From assembly GCF_014651875.1 (NCBI RefSeq), contig NZ_BMXS01000009.1:98751-162750 (forward strand): 64,000 nucleotides of DNA, in the 5' to 3' direction. The position numbers and the translations under genes were made by a program. The stretch comes from Litchfieldella qijiaojingensis (GTDB lineage Bacteria > Pseudomonadota > Gammaproteobacteria > Pseudomonadales > Halomonadaceae). Positions within the stretch are counted from its first letter, which is position 1. Each line of letters starts with the position of its first letter. Positions 56,252 to 64,000 of the stretch are shown one piece after another. The notes beneath the pieces were generated by a model, which saw only the letters and a program-made list of their open reading frames with translations, was not told where the DNA came from and searched no databases.

Positions 56252-57142
56252 ATGGACACTGATCTGTTGCGCGCTTTCGTGACTGTGGCCGAATGCGAGG
56301 GGTTCAGCGCCGCGGGTAAGGTACTGCATCGTACCCAGTCGGCGATCAGCCTGCAGATCAAGCGGCTGGAGGACCAGATGGGCGAGACGCTGTTCGAACG
56401 CACCAGCCGCAGCGTGGTACTGACCGCAGCGGGGGGTCGCCTACTGCCCTATGCCCGCCATATCCTCAAGTTGCAGGGTGAGGCCAAGCGCGTCATGGGT
56501 GCCGACCGCCAGGGCGAACTGATCCGCCTGGGAACCTCGGAAGAGCAAGCCAGCACCTATCTGCCGGAGTTGTTGCCGAACTTCGCCGAGCGCTTCCCCC
56601 GGGTACAGCTGGAAGTGGTCTGCAACATTAGTACCGCCTTGGTCCACGACTTTCAGGAAGGCCTGCTCGACGCCGTGCTGGCGATCCGCCACATGCCGAC
56701 TCAATCGGGCCAGCTCCTGGGTCGTGAGCCGCTGGTATGGGTAATCGCCGCCGATAAATCGCCACTCGACTGGGATCCCCTGCCTCTGGCACTGAATCCC
56801 GAAGGCTGCATTTTCCGTGCCCATGCCTTCGCCGCCTTGGGACGAGTGGATCGTGGTTGGGATGTACGCTATTCCAGCCAATCCCCCACCGGGATCAACC
56901 TGCCGGTACAAGCCGGCCTGGCACTGACGGTGAAGACGCCACGTAGCGTGCCGGAAGGATGTCGCATCGTTGGCGAAGACGAGAGAATGCCGCCACTTGG
57001 CCATGTGGAAATCGAGATGCATCGCACTCCTGGGCATTCCAGCGAAGCCTTCACGGCTTTCTGCGATGCCTTGGAAGCCATCGTCACCGGCACCAATTCG
57101 CTGCAGTCCGTGGAGTATGTCACCGGCGAATCCTTGCGCTAG
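56252..57142 (+). CDS. LysR-family regulator of the ABC-dioxygenase cluster
   Basis: A 296-residue LysR regulator: winged helix (TVAECEGFSAAGKVLHRTQSAISLQIKRLED, about residues 8-40) plus an effector domain. It is divergent from the ABC operon, with the LTTR-type dyad between them, the standard arrangement for control of the neighbouring operon by its own substrate. CAGGAG lies about ten bases before the ATG. Confidence 0.88.
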   Translation: MDTDLLRAFVTVAECEGFSAAGKVLHRTQSAISLQIKRLEDQMGETLFERTSRSVVLTAAGGRLLPYARHILKLQGEAKRVMGADRQGELIRLGTSEEQASTYLPELLPNFAERFPRVQLEVVCNISTALVHDFQEGLLDAVLAIRHMPTQSGQLLGREPLVWVIAADKSPLDWDPLPLALNPEGCIFRAHAFAALGRVDRGWDVRYSSQSPTGINLPVQAGLALTVKTPRSVPEGCRIVGEDERMPPLGHVEIEMHRTPGHSSEAFTAFCDALEAIVTGTNSLQSVEYVTGESLR

Positions 57143-57178
57143 GCTGGAGATACCTCACCCACGGGAGTCGTTCGTTTC

Positions 57179-57616
57179 ATGGCCTACGATATCCAGCTCA
57201 AACGAGTCTATAGCCCCGCCGAAGACACCGATGGGGCCAGGGTTCTGGTCGACCGTCTATGGCCGCGCGGCAAGCGCCGCGAGTCGTTGGCGTTGACCGA
57301 CTGGTATCGCGATGCCTCCCCTTCCAATACCCTGCGCCGAGACTGGCACCAGGGCAATATCAGCCGTGCGGTATTCGCCCGTCGCTATCGCTGGGAGATA
57401 GCCGATAGTGAAGACTGCCTGGTTCCGCTGATGCGCCTGGCCCGCCAAGGGCGCCTGACGCTATTGTCCGCCACTCGCGACCTGGACGAGTCCCATCTGC
57501 CGATCCTGCGCAAGGCAATTCTCGAGGCACTGGCCGAAGAGGACCGCCAGGCAGACGGTCGAGAGGCCAATTCACCGCCTTGTTACGCCGAGCGTTTCAA
57601 GAACGTCGACAAATAA
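57179..57616 (+). CDS. DUF488-family protein
   Basis: A 145-residue protein with the DUF488 start DIQLKRVYSPAEDTDGARVLVDRLWPRGKRRESL, then WYRDASPSNTLRRDWHQG and a final LLSATRDLDESHLPILRKAILEAL. Function not established in the family. It lies between the LysR gene and cysJ and is probably a separate unit. Confidence 0.85.
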   Translation: MAYDIQLKRVYSPAEDTDGARVLVDRLWPRGKRRESLALTDWYRDASPSNTLRRDWHQGNISRAVFARRYRWEIADSEDCLVPLMRLARQGRLTLLSATRDLDESHLPILRKAILEALAEEDRQADGREANSPPCYAERFKNVDK

Positions 57617-57763
57617 CCGAAAAGCATATAAGAAGCGCTATATATAATTTTTGTTTCTGTTCTGTACCCCTTAGCCTGTACGCCATGCCGGTAGCGCGAA
57701 TCGCGCGTCTCGGCCGTGCTCATCGCGCACATTGTGTTGAATTCGTCGTGAGAGGATACCTGG
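57617..57763 (+). promoter_or_regulatory. cysJI leader and putative CysB-dependent promoter
   Basis: A canonical -10 TATAAT at 57643-57648 lies in the AT-rich stretch GCATATAAGAAGCGCTATAT. No matching -35 is evident at 17 bases, which fits an activator-dependent promoter; CysB would be the expected activator for sulfite reductase. The leader to cysJ is about 115 bases. Confidence 0.5.
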
Positions 57764-59572
57764 ATGGCTCAAGGTTCCCTGCTCGACACTAACAGTCCGC
57801 TGAGTGCCGAACAGGCCAAGCGGCTCAACGAGGCATTGGAAGGACTCGACGCTCACCAATTGACTTGGCTGAGCGGTTATCTTGCTGGTCTGACAGCACA
57901 GCGGGGGGATGTGGCGGTATCGCCGACCCAACCCGAGGCAACAGTCGCCGCTGCGGAAATCGTCGTGCTCTATGGCAGCCAGACCGGCAACGCCGAAGGC
58001 GTCGCAGAACTGGCATGCGATCGGATCAAGGCCAGAGGCTTCCATGCTCGCTTGCTCGACATGGCGGAAGCCGGCAAGAAGACGTTCAAGGATCCGCTCA
58101 ACCTGATGGTGGTGGTCAGCACCCAGGGCGACGGCGATCCGCCCGACACCGCGGAAAGCTTCCATGAACTGATGCATGGTCGCAAAGCACCCAAGTTGAA
58201 TGACCAGACACGCTTCGCGGTGCTGGGCCTTGGCGACTCCAGTTATGACCACTTCTGCCAGACCGGCAAGGACTTCGATGCGCGCTTCGAAGCGCTGGGC
58301 GCCCAGCGTATCCATGATCGCGTCGACTGTGACGTCGACTACGAAGAGGATGCCGAACGGTGGATCGAGTCGGTGCTCGACCGCTATTCCGAGTTCTGCG
58401 ACACGGTAAGCCCCGTCAGCGACAGCCTGGCGCCGGTGGCGAATGCCACCCCTCAGACAAGCTATTCGAAGAAGCATCCCTTCCATGCCGAAGTGCTCGA
58501 CTCGATCGTGCTCAATGGGCGGGGCTCCGACAAGGAAACCCGTCATATCGAGCTATCGCTGGAAGACTCGGGGCTGAGCTTCGAGCCGGGAGATGCCATT
58601 GGCGTCGTGCCGCAGAACGACCCCGCCTATGTCGACGAACTACTCGACATATTGCGCCTGGATGCCGATGCCGATCTGGGCGAGGGTCGGCGTCTGCGTG
58701 ATGCCTTGCTTACCGAGTTCGAGGTCACCACCCTGACCCGGCCGTTTCTCGAACATTGGACCGAGGTTTCGGACGCAGCCGAACTGCGCCGGTTGATGGA
58801 CCAGGATTCGCGCGGCGAACTGCGCGATTGGGTCGAAGGACGTCATATCATCGACGTACTCGAACACTTTCCGGTCAAGGAGATAGACGCCCACACATTC
58901 ACCCAGGCCTTGCGCAAGCTGCCGCCTCGCCTCTACTCCATCGCTTCGAGCTACCAGGCGACACCCGACGAGGTGCACCTGACGGTCGGCGTCGTGCGCT
59001 ACGAGTCCCACGGTCGTTCACGCGGCGGCGTGGCGACGACCTATCTCGCCGATCGCGTGCATCCAGGCGATACCGTGCCGATCTACGTTGACCGCAACAA
59101 GAACTTCAAGCTGCCGCACGACGACAACACGCCGGTCGTTATGGTCGGGCCGGGAACCGGTGTCGCGCCGTTCCGTGCCTTCCTGCAGGAACGCGAAGAG
59201 CGTGGCGCTACAGGCCGCAACTGGTTGTTCTTTGGCGACCGCCGTTTCCGCAGCGATTTTCTCTACCAGGCTGAAATGCTGCAGTGGCGCAAGCAGGGGC
59301 TGCTGACCCACTTGGACGTGGCGTTCTCTCGCGATCAACAAGAGAAGGTCTACGTTCAGGAACGTATGCGCGAGCACGCCACCGAATTGTATGCCTGGCT
59401 GCAAGAAGGGGCGCATTTCTACGTTTGCGGCGATGGCGAACGCATGGCAGCGGATGTGCATCGTGCCCTGCTCGATGTGATTCGTACGCAAGGCAGGTTC
59501 GACGAAGAAGGCGCCAAGGAGTATCTGCGCGAACTGCAGCAGGCCAAACGTTATCAGCGCGACGTGTATTAA
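57764..59572 (+). CDS. cysJ: Sulfite reductase flavoprotein alpha subunit
   Basis: Transfers electrons from NADPH through FAD and FMN to CysI in assimilatory sulfite reduction. 602 residues, as in E. coli (599). An N-terminal flavodoxin domain (about 65-210) has LYGSQTGNAEGVAELA. The FAD/NADPH part has RLYSIASSY, GGVATTYLA, VGPGTGVAPFRAFLQER and WLFFGDRRF. The C-terminal YVCGDGERMAADVHRAL is standard. GAGAGG is eight bases before ATG 57764. Followed by cysI, 16 bp later. Confidence 0.96.
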   Translation: MAQGSLLDTNSPLSAEQAKRLNEALEGLDAHQLTWLSGYLAGLTAQRGDVAVSPTQPEATVAAAEIVVLYGSQTGNAEGVAELACDRIKARGFHARLLDMAEAGKKTFKDPLNLMVVVSTQGDGDPPDTAESFHELMHGRKAPKLNDQTRFAVLGLGDSSYDHFCQTGKDFDARFEALGAQRIHDRVDCDVDYEEDAERWIESVLDRYSEFCDTVSPVSDSLAPVANATPQTSYSKKHPFHAEVLDSIVLNGRGSDKETRHIELSLEDSGLSFEPGDAIGVVPQNDPAYVDELLDILRLDADADLGEGRRLRDALLTEFEVTTLTRPFLEHWTEVSDAAELRRLMDQDSRGELRDWVEGRHIIDVLEHFPVKEIDAHTFTQALRKLPPRLYSIASSYQATPDEVHLTVGVVRYESHGRSRGGVATTYLADRVHPGDTVPIYVDRNKNFKLPHDDNTPVVMVGPGTGVAPFRAFLQEREERGATGRNWLFFGDRRFRSDFLYQAEMLQWRKQGLLTHLDVAFSRDQQEKVYVQERMREHATELYAWLQEGAHFYVCGDGERMAADVHRALLDVIRTQGRFDEEGAKEYLRELQQAKRYQRDVY

Positions 59573-59587
59573 GCCGGAGGTATCAGC

Positions 59588-61306
59588 ATGGGCGATATCA
59601 TCCAGAAGCTTCGCGACATTTCGTTCGACGAGTTGCATCCCAACGAACGCCTGAAGGCTGAGAGCGATTATCTGCGCGGCACTCTGGAACAGGGCATAGC
59701 CGACCGCGCCAGCGGTGGTGTCGGTGAGGCCGATACCCAGTTGACCAAGTTCCACGGCTTCTATCAGCAGGACGACCGCGACCTGCGCAGCGAGCGACGC
59801 CACCAGAAGCTCGAACCACTGTATTCGTTCATGGTCCGCTTGCGCATGCCGGGCGGCCTGATGTCATCGCGCCAGTGGTTGACCCTGGACGATATCGCCA
59901 CCCGCTACGCCAATGGCACGCTGCGCATCACCACTCGACAGACCTTCCAGTACCACGGGGTGCTCAAGGAAAACCTGCGCGCGCATCTCAAGGTCATCAA
60001 CGAGGCCATGCTGGATACCATCGCCGCCTGCGGCGACGTCAACCGCAACGTCATCTGCACCGCCAACCCGCACCGTTCGAAGGTCCATCGGCAGGTCTAC
60101 GAACTGGCGCACGAGATCAGTGCTCACCTGATGCCCCGCTCACGCGCCTATCACGAGATCTTTCTCGGCGAGGAGCGCGTCGCCGGTGGCGAGGAAGAGC
60201 AGGAACCGCTCTATACCAGGCATTACCTGCCACGCAAGTTCAAGATCGCGCTGGCCATTCCGCCCGAGAACGACGTCGATGCGTTCGCCCACGATATCGG
60301 CTTCATCGCCGATAGCGAAGGGGGCGAATTGCGCGGTTTCAGCGTGTGCATCGGCGGCGGCATGGGCATGACCCACGGCGAACCGGCCACCTTTCCGCGG
60401 CTGAGCGATGTGGTCGGTTTCTGCACACCGGATCAGGTCGTCGAGGTCGCCGAGGCCATCATGCTGGTGCAGCGCGACCACGGCGACCGCCACGACCGCA
60501 AGCATGCGCGCACCAAATACACGATCGAGGATCACGGTGTCGAATGGTTCCGCGAAGAGGTCGAACGGCGCCTGGGATATGCCCTCGGCGAGCCACGCGA
60601 ATTCCATTTCGACAGCAACGGCGATCGTTACGGCTGGTACCAAGGCGACGACAACACCTGGCATTATGGTCTGTTCGTCGAGAACGGTCGCATTGCCGAT
60701 TTCGACAACGGTATGAAACTGCTCTCCGGCATGCGCGGGATCGCCAGGATCCACGAAGGCGACATCGCCCTGACCACCAACCAGAACCTGATCATCGCCA
60801 ACGTCGCCGACGACAAGCGCGACGAAATCGGGGCACTGATCGACAAATACCACATGGTGAAGGATGTCTCGGCACTGCGCCGTGGGTCGATGGCCTGTGT
60901 CGCCTTCCCCACCTGCGGGCTGGCCATGGCGGAAAGCGAACGCTATCTGCCGTCGCTGATCGACAAGCTGGAACAGTCGATGCGCAAGGCGGGCCTGGCC
61001 GACGATGCCATCGTGGTACGCATGACCGGCTGCCCCAACGGCTGCGCCCGCCCCTACGTGGCCGAGATCGGCTTTGTCGGCAAGGCGCTGGGACGCTACA
61101 ACCTCTACCTTGGCGGCAGTTTCACCGGAGAACGGCTCAACAAGCTGTATCGCGAGAACATCGACGAGGCCACGATCATGAAAGAGCTCACCCCACTGCT
61201 CAAGCGCTATGCCAAGGAGCGTGACGAGGGTGAACACTTCGGTGACTTCGTGATTCGCAAGGGAGTGATCAAGGAGACTACGGCGGGGCGCAATTTCCAT
61301 GAGTAG
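59588..61306 (+). CDS. cysI: Sulfite reductase hemoprotein beta subunit
   Basis: Reduces sulfite to sulfide at a sirohaem coupled to a [4Fe-4S] cluster. 572 residues (E. coli 570). The cluster cysteines are in [16 protein letters not shown] (two) and [12 protein letters not shown] (two). [12 protein letters not shown] and [12 protein letters not shown] are conserved sirohaem-site segments. CGGAGG is seven bases before the ATG. It follows cysJ in the usual order; cysH is not in the window. Confidence 0.96.
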   Translation: MGDIIQKLRDISFDELHPNERLKAESDYLRGTLEQGIADRASGGVGEADTQLTKFHGFYQQDDRDLRSERRHQKLEPLYSFMVRLRMPGGLMSSRQWLTLDDIATRYANGTLRITTRQTFQYHGVLKENLRAHLKVINEAMLDTIAACGDVNRNVICTANPHRSKVHRQVYELAHEISAHLMPRSRAYHEIFLGEERVAGGEEEQEPLYTRHYLPRKFKIALAIPPENDVDAFAHDIGFIADSEGGELRGFSVCIGGGMGMTHGEPATFPRLSDVVGFCTPDQVVEVAEAIMLVQRDHGDRHDRKHARTKYTIEDHGVEWFREEVERRLGYALGEPREFHFDSNGDRYGWYQGDDNTWHYGLFVENGRIADFDNGMKLLSGMRGIARIHEGDIALTTNQNLIIANVADDKRDEIGALIDKYHMVKDVSALRRGSMACVAFPTCGLAMAESERYLPSLIDKLEQSMRKAGLADDAIVVRMTGCPNGCARPYVAEIGFVGKALGRYNLYLGGSFTGERLNKLYRENIDEATIMKELTPLLKRYAKERDEGEHFGDFVIRKGVIKETTAGRNFHE

Positions 61307-61355
61307 TGCTTAGTACGACTGTGTCACAAACATCGTCGTTTGCTGCAGAAGACCA

Positions 61356-62062
61356 TTAAAATGCCTTGATATAATGTCCAGCGCAGCGTGGGATGGAGTC
61401 ACTCACTTGGCGCTGGACTCGTTGCACTACCCCGCGGACGATAGCACTCGGGTAAGGCAGGCGCCGGGAACCGTTGGATTTTTTGATCCCGATGTCGCAA
61501 CCGTTCGGCGACCAGGAAGCCATAAGCTGCAATGCAGAGACTGGCATGATGGTGAAAGCCACGCCAGTTGCGTCCTTCATGGTGATCCAATCCAAATTCC
61601 TGCTTGAGCTCCTGGTAGTCACGCTCGATGCGCCAGCGGGCCTTGGCCGTGGTTACCAACGTCGCTAGAGACGCGCTGTTTGGCTGGCTGCTTAACCAAT
61701 ACTTGGCGGGCTTATTGGCCCTTTGGGTCATTCGATCAGTAGCTATTCCGGATCACGGCACTGCATCCCCCATGCCACTCGCATGCCAACGGGGCAAAAT
61801 GGGACGTTAACGACTTGTGCGTAGCTTTCCCGCCACGTCACTTCCTCCCGGTAGCGGATCGCGTCCAACGCGTGGGCCAACGCGCCGAAACCGGGTGATG
61901 GTCTGTTGTCTGTTGCCAGCGGGTGAACGGCTGCCCCTTCTTGCGAATGCTGGTATCGTCGATGATCCAGAAAGGACACCATGCTGGATGGCACTCGAGG
62001 TGAATGCAGGCTACTTTGCCGCGGTATTGAAATTGAGACTTCTGAGGAGAAGCCGGCCTCAT
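61356..62062 (-). pseudogene. Decayed IS701-type transposase
   Basis: Three leftward fragments in different frames match successive parts of IS701-family (DDE_5) transposases: FWIIDDTSIRKKGQ near 61950-61980, an EVTWRES segment near 61840-61860, and the end ARWRIERDYQELKQEFGLDH with GRNWRGFHHHASLCIAAYGFLVAERLRHR (61399-61731). The total is far shorter than the usual 400+ residues, so most of the core is deleted. It follows cysI and starts a decayed stretch. Confidence 0.75.
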
Positions 62063-62066
62063 TTCC

Positions 62067-62738
62067 TTAATAATTCACAGTTTCCTCACGCACTTCAAGC
62101 TCATAAGGGCTCCCTGGTCGTGGATTGTATACAGGTGATACCAAGATGTAATAAAGCGAGTCGGGAGTGCTGTCAAAGGCGAGACTGACAGGGGTATCAC
62201 CGGACTGAAGGTCTCGAGTCATGCGACGCTCAGCAGAATCGTAAACGGTAACTCTTGCAAAGTAGCCACCCGGTGCACGTTTGCGCAGAATCACTCTTAT
62301 GCGGTGTGGTTCTTGATTGGAACTCATGAACTTGAAATAATCCCGGTCCTGCCCCGAGATTGCCGACCCTTGGACCCTGGTTCCTATTTCAATTAGATTA
62401 GCCTCGGTAATTTGATCATTGGGCTCCTCCTCTTCAAGGACAGGAAATGCAACAGGCGAATCGCCAAGCGCTCCCTGTCCAGTGTGGCCTCCAGGAGTCT
62501 GGCCAAGTATTACTACTGGACTCTCGATATCTTTTATCGGAATGACTAATGGGACAACAAACACGATACATCCGGCCAGAAAGACCACCAGGGCAGGTGT
62601 CGAGATTTCAAACTCCTGCCCGAGCAGTTTGATCTTGTTTTGTGCCTGCTCCGTGCGTAAAAACAACAAAACCAAACCCGTGCTGGCCACGACCGCGCCG
62701 AAAACCATCACGATAGTCTGGAGTGTAATTATCACCAT
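62067..62738 (-). CDS. Two-TM protein with C-terminal PPC-like domain
   Basis: A 223-residue protein. Two hydrophobic segments (about 3-25 and 46-67) are followed by an acidic linker and a beta-rich domain (about 105-220) with EEEEPNDQITEANLIEIGTRV and DRDYFKFMSSN, the pattern of the bacterial pre-peptidase C-terminal (PPC) domain usually found at the end of secreted peptidases. Here it is tethered to the membrane without a peptidase. ATG at 62738 has AGG six bases upstream. Function unknown. Confidence 0.65.
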   Translation of the reverse strand: MVIITLQTIVMVFGAVVASTGLVLLFLRTEQAQNKIKLLGQEFEISTPALVVFLAGCIVFVVPLVIPIKDIESPVVILGQTPGGHTGQGALGDSPVAFPVLEEEEPNDQITEANLIEIGTRVQGSAISGQDRDYFKFMSSNQEPHRIRVILRKRAPGGYFARVTVYDSAERRMTRDLQSGDTPVSLAFDSTPDSLYYILVSPVYNPRPGSPYELEVREETVNY

Positions 62739-63236
62739 CCAAACCTGCCTTCCACACAAGCCGGTGCAAAAGCAAAAAATGAAAAAATCAACAGGTTAAG
62801 CCTCATCTCCTCCCCCGCCTTATAGCCAAACCTAAGTTCTCCTACGCCTTCCATTCGAATGCTTGACGGTCATCAGATAGCACACACGACTTTCTGAATG
62901 AGCGTGCCCGCAGTAATTTCCGGAACGCCTTGCCAAGGTCGATACCAGCCAGTCGCAAGTCCCCCATTCATGATTCCAGCGTCGGATTCCTTCGTTGGGG
63001 CGGCATTTACCGGTCAGCTATCCGCCCCGATTTCATTTACTCGGTCCCTTCGGATCAACTCTTCCGTTCTGGGACCACGCAACCGCCCGACAAAAGCGCA
63101 TGAGGGGCGGCCTCATTGGCAGTTGCGGAATGAAAATATCGTCACATCGCGACATCACAACCGCACCCAAGCACATCTAGTAACATTCAGCCTAGTAAAG
63201 GTTGCTTCGACTTGCCGGGCGAATCCCGAGGAAGCA
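62739..63236. other. Stretch without a supported gene
   Basis: About 500 bases in which I see only short overlapping frames without ribosome sites or family patterns. Base composition is mixed, and it lies between transposon-derived and frameshifted sequences, so it is probably decayed DNA. Confidence 0.4.
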
Positions 63237-63650
63237 CTTAGCGCTGAGATATCATGTGCTTCGCAGATTGAGCTTCGATCGCTATCACGAGTTGTTTTCC
63301 CCGGCGCGTCCCGCTAACCCTGAGATGTCTCCAGGTCAGGCACGGCGTCGAGCCCTCGAACTGCAACGCGAGGCATCCGCTGACATCGCCATGGCGGATA
63401 ATTTCTCGACGGCCAAGGAGCGGATGTGTCGGTTGCTAAAGGTCCTGAGTAACGGCGAAGCACTCGCTCTCGGCTCGAATCCCGCCTGGGATGAGGAGAG
63501 CATTGCGATCCAGGGACCGATGGAAGAGGTCGAGCGGCACAAGCTGCCGCCTATCCGCTGCGGTCGTAGATGGACGATATGCTCGCGCGTCTCGTGCAGG
63601 TAGGTATTGCCGAAGCTCATCGGCTGGAACGAGAGCTCGATGATAAGTAG
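63237..63650 (+). pseudogene. Frameshifted gene fragment of unknown family
   Basis: The frame with SFDRYHELFSPARPANPEMS, QARRRALELQREASADIAMA and NGEALALGSNPAWDEESIAI runs to about 63575. The next frame then continues DMLARLVQVGIAEAHRLERELDDK to a stop at 63648-63650. One deleted base near 63574-63582 explains the change. The 5' end has no clear start. I do not recognise the family. Confidence 0.5.
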
Positions 63651-63894
63651 GTGCGGGATCGTCGGGATAATGACCAAACTTGTTATTGGGTACAGTTAGG
63701 CCTAAATAGACCAAACTCAGAGGATCTTGCACGATTAATTCATGTCCCTTCACACCAAAGGCCAGTTGAATCTGATCCATCCGCTGCCTAGTACTACTGG
63801 ACGACGCCACACCATCTTAACAAGCTGATTTAGGAGACAGTAAGTGACTTTACATAAGTTTTCCTGCATACTTTGCCAACATTTCCAATCAGGG

Positions 63895-64000
63895 ATGACA
63901 AGGGTGGCCCAGCGTTTTGTTGCTCCTCTCACCGACGAGGAATTGGAAGTCCTGACAGCAGCCTATCACCATGGCGAGAAGCGCGCCTTGCGTCGTCGTG
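63895..64000 (+). CDS. IS630-type transposase, N-terminus (partial)
   Basis: The frame MTRVAQRFVAPLTDEELEVL continues TAAYHHGEKRALRRR and runs off the window. The (H)GEKRALRRRA segment is the usual beginning of the helix-turn-helix region of IS630-family transposases. Start could be ATG 63895 or GTG 63904. The inverted repeat of the element should lie in 63780-63890 but I could not identify it. Confidence 0.55.
   Translation, partial: MTRVAQRFVAPLTDEELEVLTAAYHHGEKRALRRR

Noticed and set aside
62898..63317. Rightward 139-codon frame between the PPC-like gene and the frameshifted fragment
   Set aside because: No start signal, low-complexity residue mix and overlap with a better-supported fragment; treated as decayed DNA.
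63750..63932. Leftward 60-codon frame near the right edge
   Set aside because: Overlaps the IS630-type transposase start and shows no protein-like pattern.

Overview
This window looks like chromosome from a high-GC, halophilic gammaproteobacterium, most likely Halomonas or a close relative. The grounds are the ybeL-leuS-lptE-holA block, a LysR gene of the type that sits beside leuC in Pseudomonas and Halomonas, PA2779/PA2778-type proteins, and an osmoprotectant ABC transporter. The species call is inference from gene content and protein resemblance, not from a database search.

Layout. 1-7.4 kb is housekeeping: the first codons of a divergent gene (perhaps leuC), a LysR regulator, a membrane protein, ybeL, leuS, lptE, holA. 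7.4-16.0 kb is accessory: a VOC protein, an ABM-like protein, a membrane GGDEF-EAL protein followed by two tandemly duplicated sugar-type solute-binding proteins, a LysE exporter, a GNAT remnant, a tautomerase-fold protein without Pro1, and an AT-rich DUF2000 gene. 16.0-28.2 kb is catabolic: a hutC-type regulator, amaB and a frameshifted amaA (pipecolate/lysine), a YjiH transporter, hutI-hutG-hutU-hutH and an antiporter-type transporter. Two HutC-type operators lie in the yjiH/hutI intergenic region. 28.3-29.4 kb holds ychJ and a GreB-like gene. 29.8-33.3 kb is an OpuC/Osm-type ABC operon, followed by a nitrilase-family amidase, the PA2779/PA2778 pair, a ketopantoate-reductase-family gene and a YbhB protein.

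37.5-45.6 kb is the least explained stretch. A 1077-residue regulator (HTH, degenerate cyclase-like segment, AAA ATPase, TPR-like repeats) converges on an FAD oxidoreductase. That oxidoreductase is divergent from three small proteins (two of them paralogues with no recognised family) and an NAD-dependent epimerase. The divergent intergenic region carries two 16-bp direct repeats 22 bp apart.

45.6-49 kb has a TetR-like regulator, an orphan TAXI binding protein, a YjfB-like protein and a PRPP-synthetase paralogue. 49-57.1 kb is a single-direction cluster: Tat-exported binding protein, LivHMGF-type ABC transporter, non-haem iron dioxygenase and a DddP-like M24 enzyme, with a divergent LysR gene. 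57.2-61.3 kb has a DUF488 gene and cysJI. 61.3-64 kb is decayed: an IS701-type remnant, a PPC-domain membrane protein, a frameshifted gene and the start of an IS630-type transposase.

How the genes work together. hutHUIG would convert histidine to glutamate, and amaA/amaB would convert pipecolate to aminoadipate if amaA is functional. cysJI reduces sulfite to sulfide. The 49-56 kb cluster reads as uptake plus oxidation/hydrolysis of an unidentified amino-acid-like compound. I saw no tRNA, rRNA or CRISPR array.
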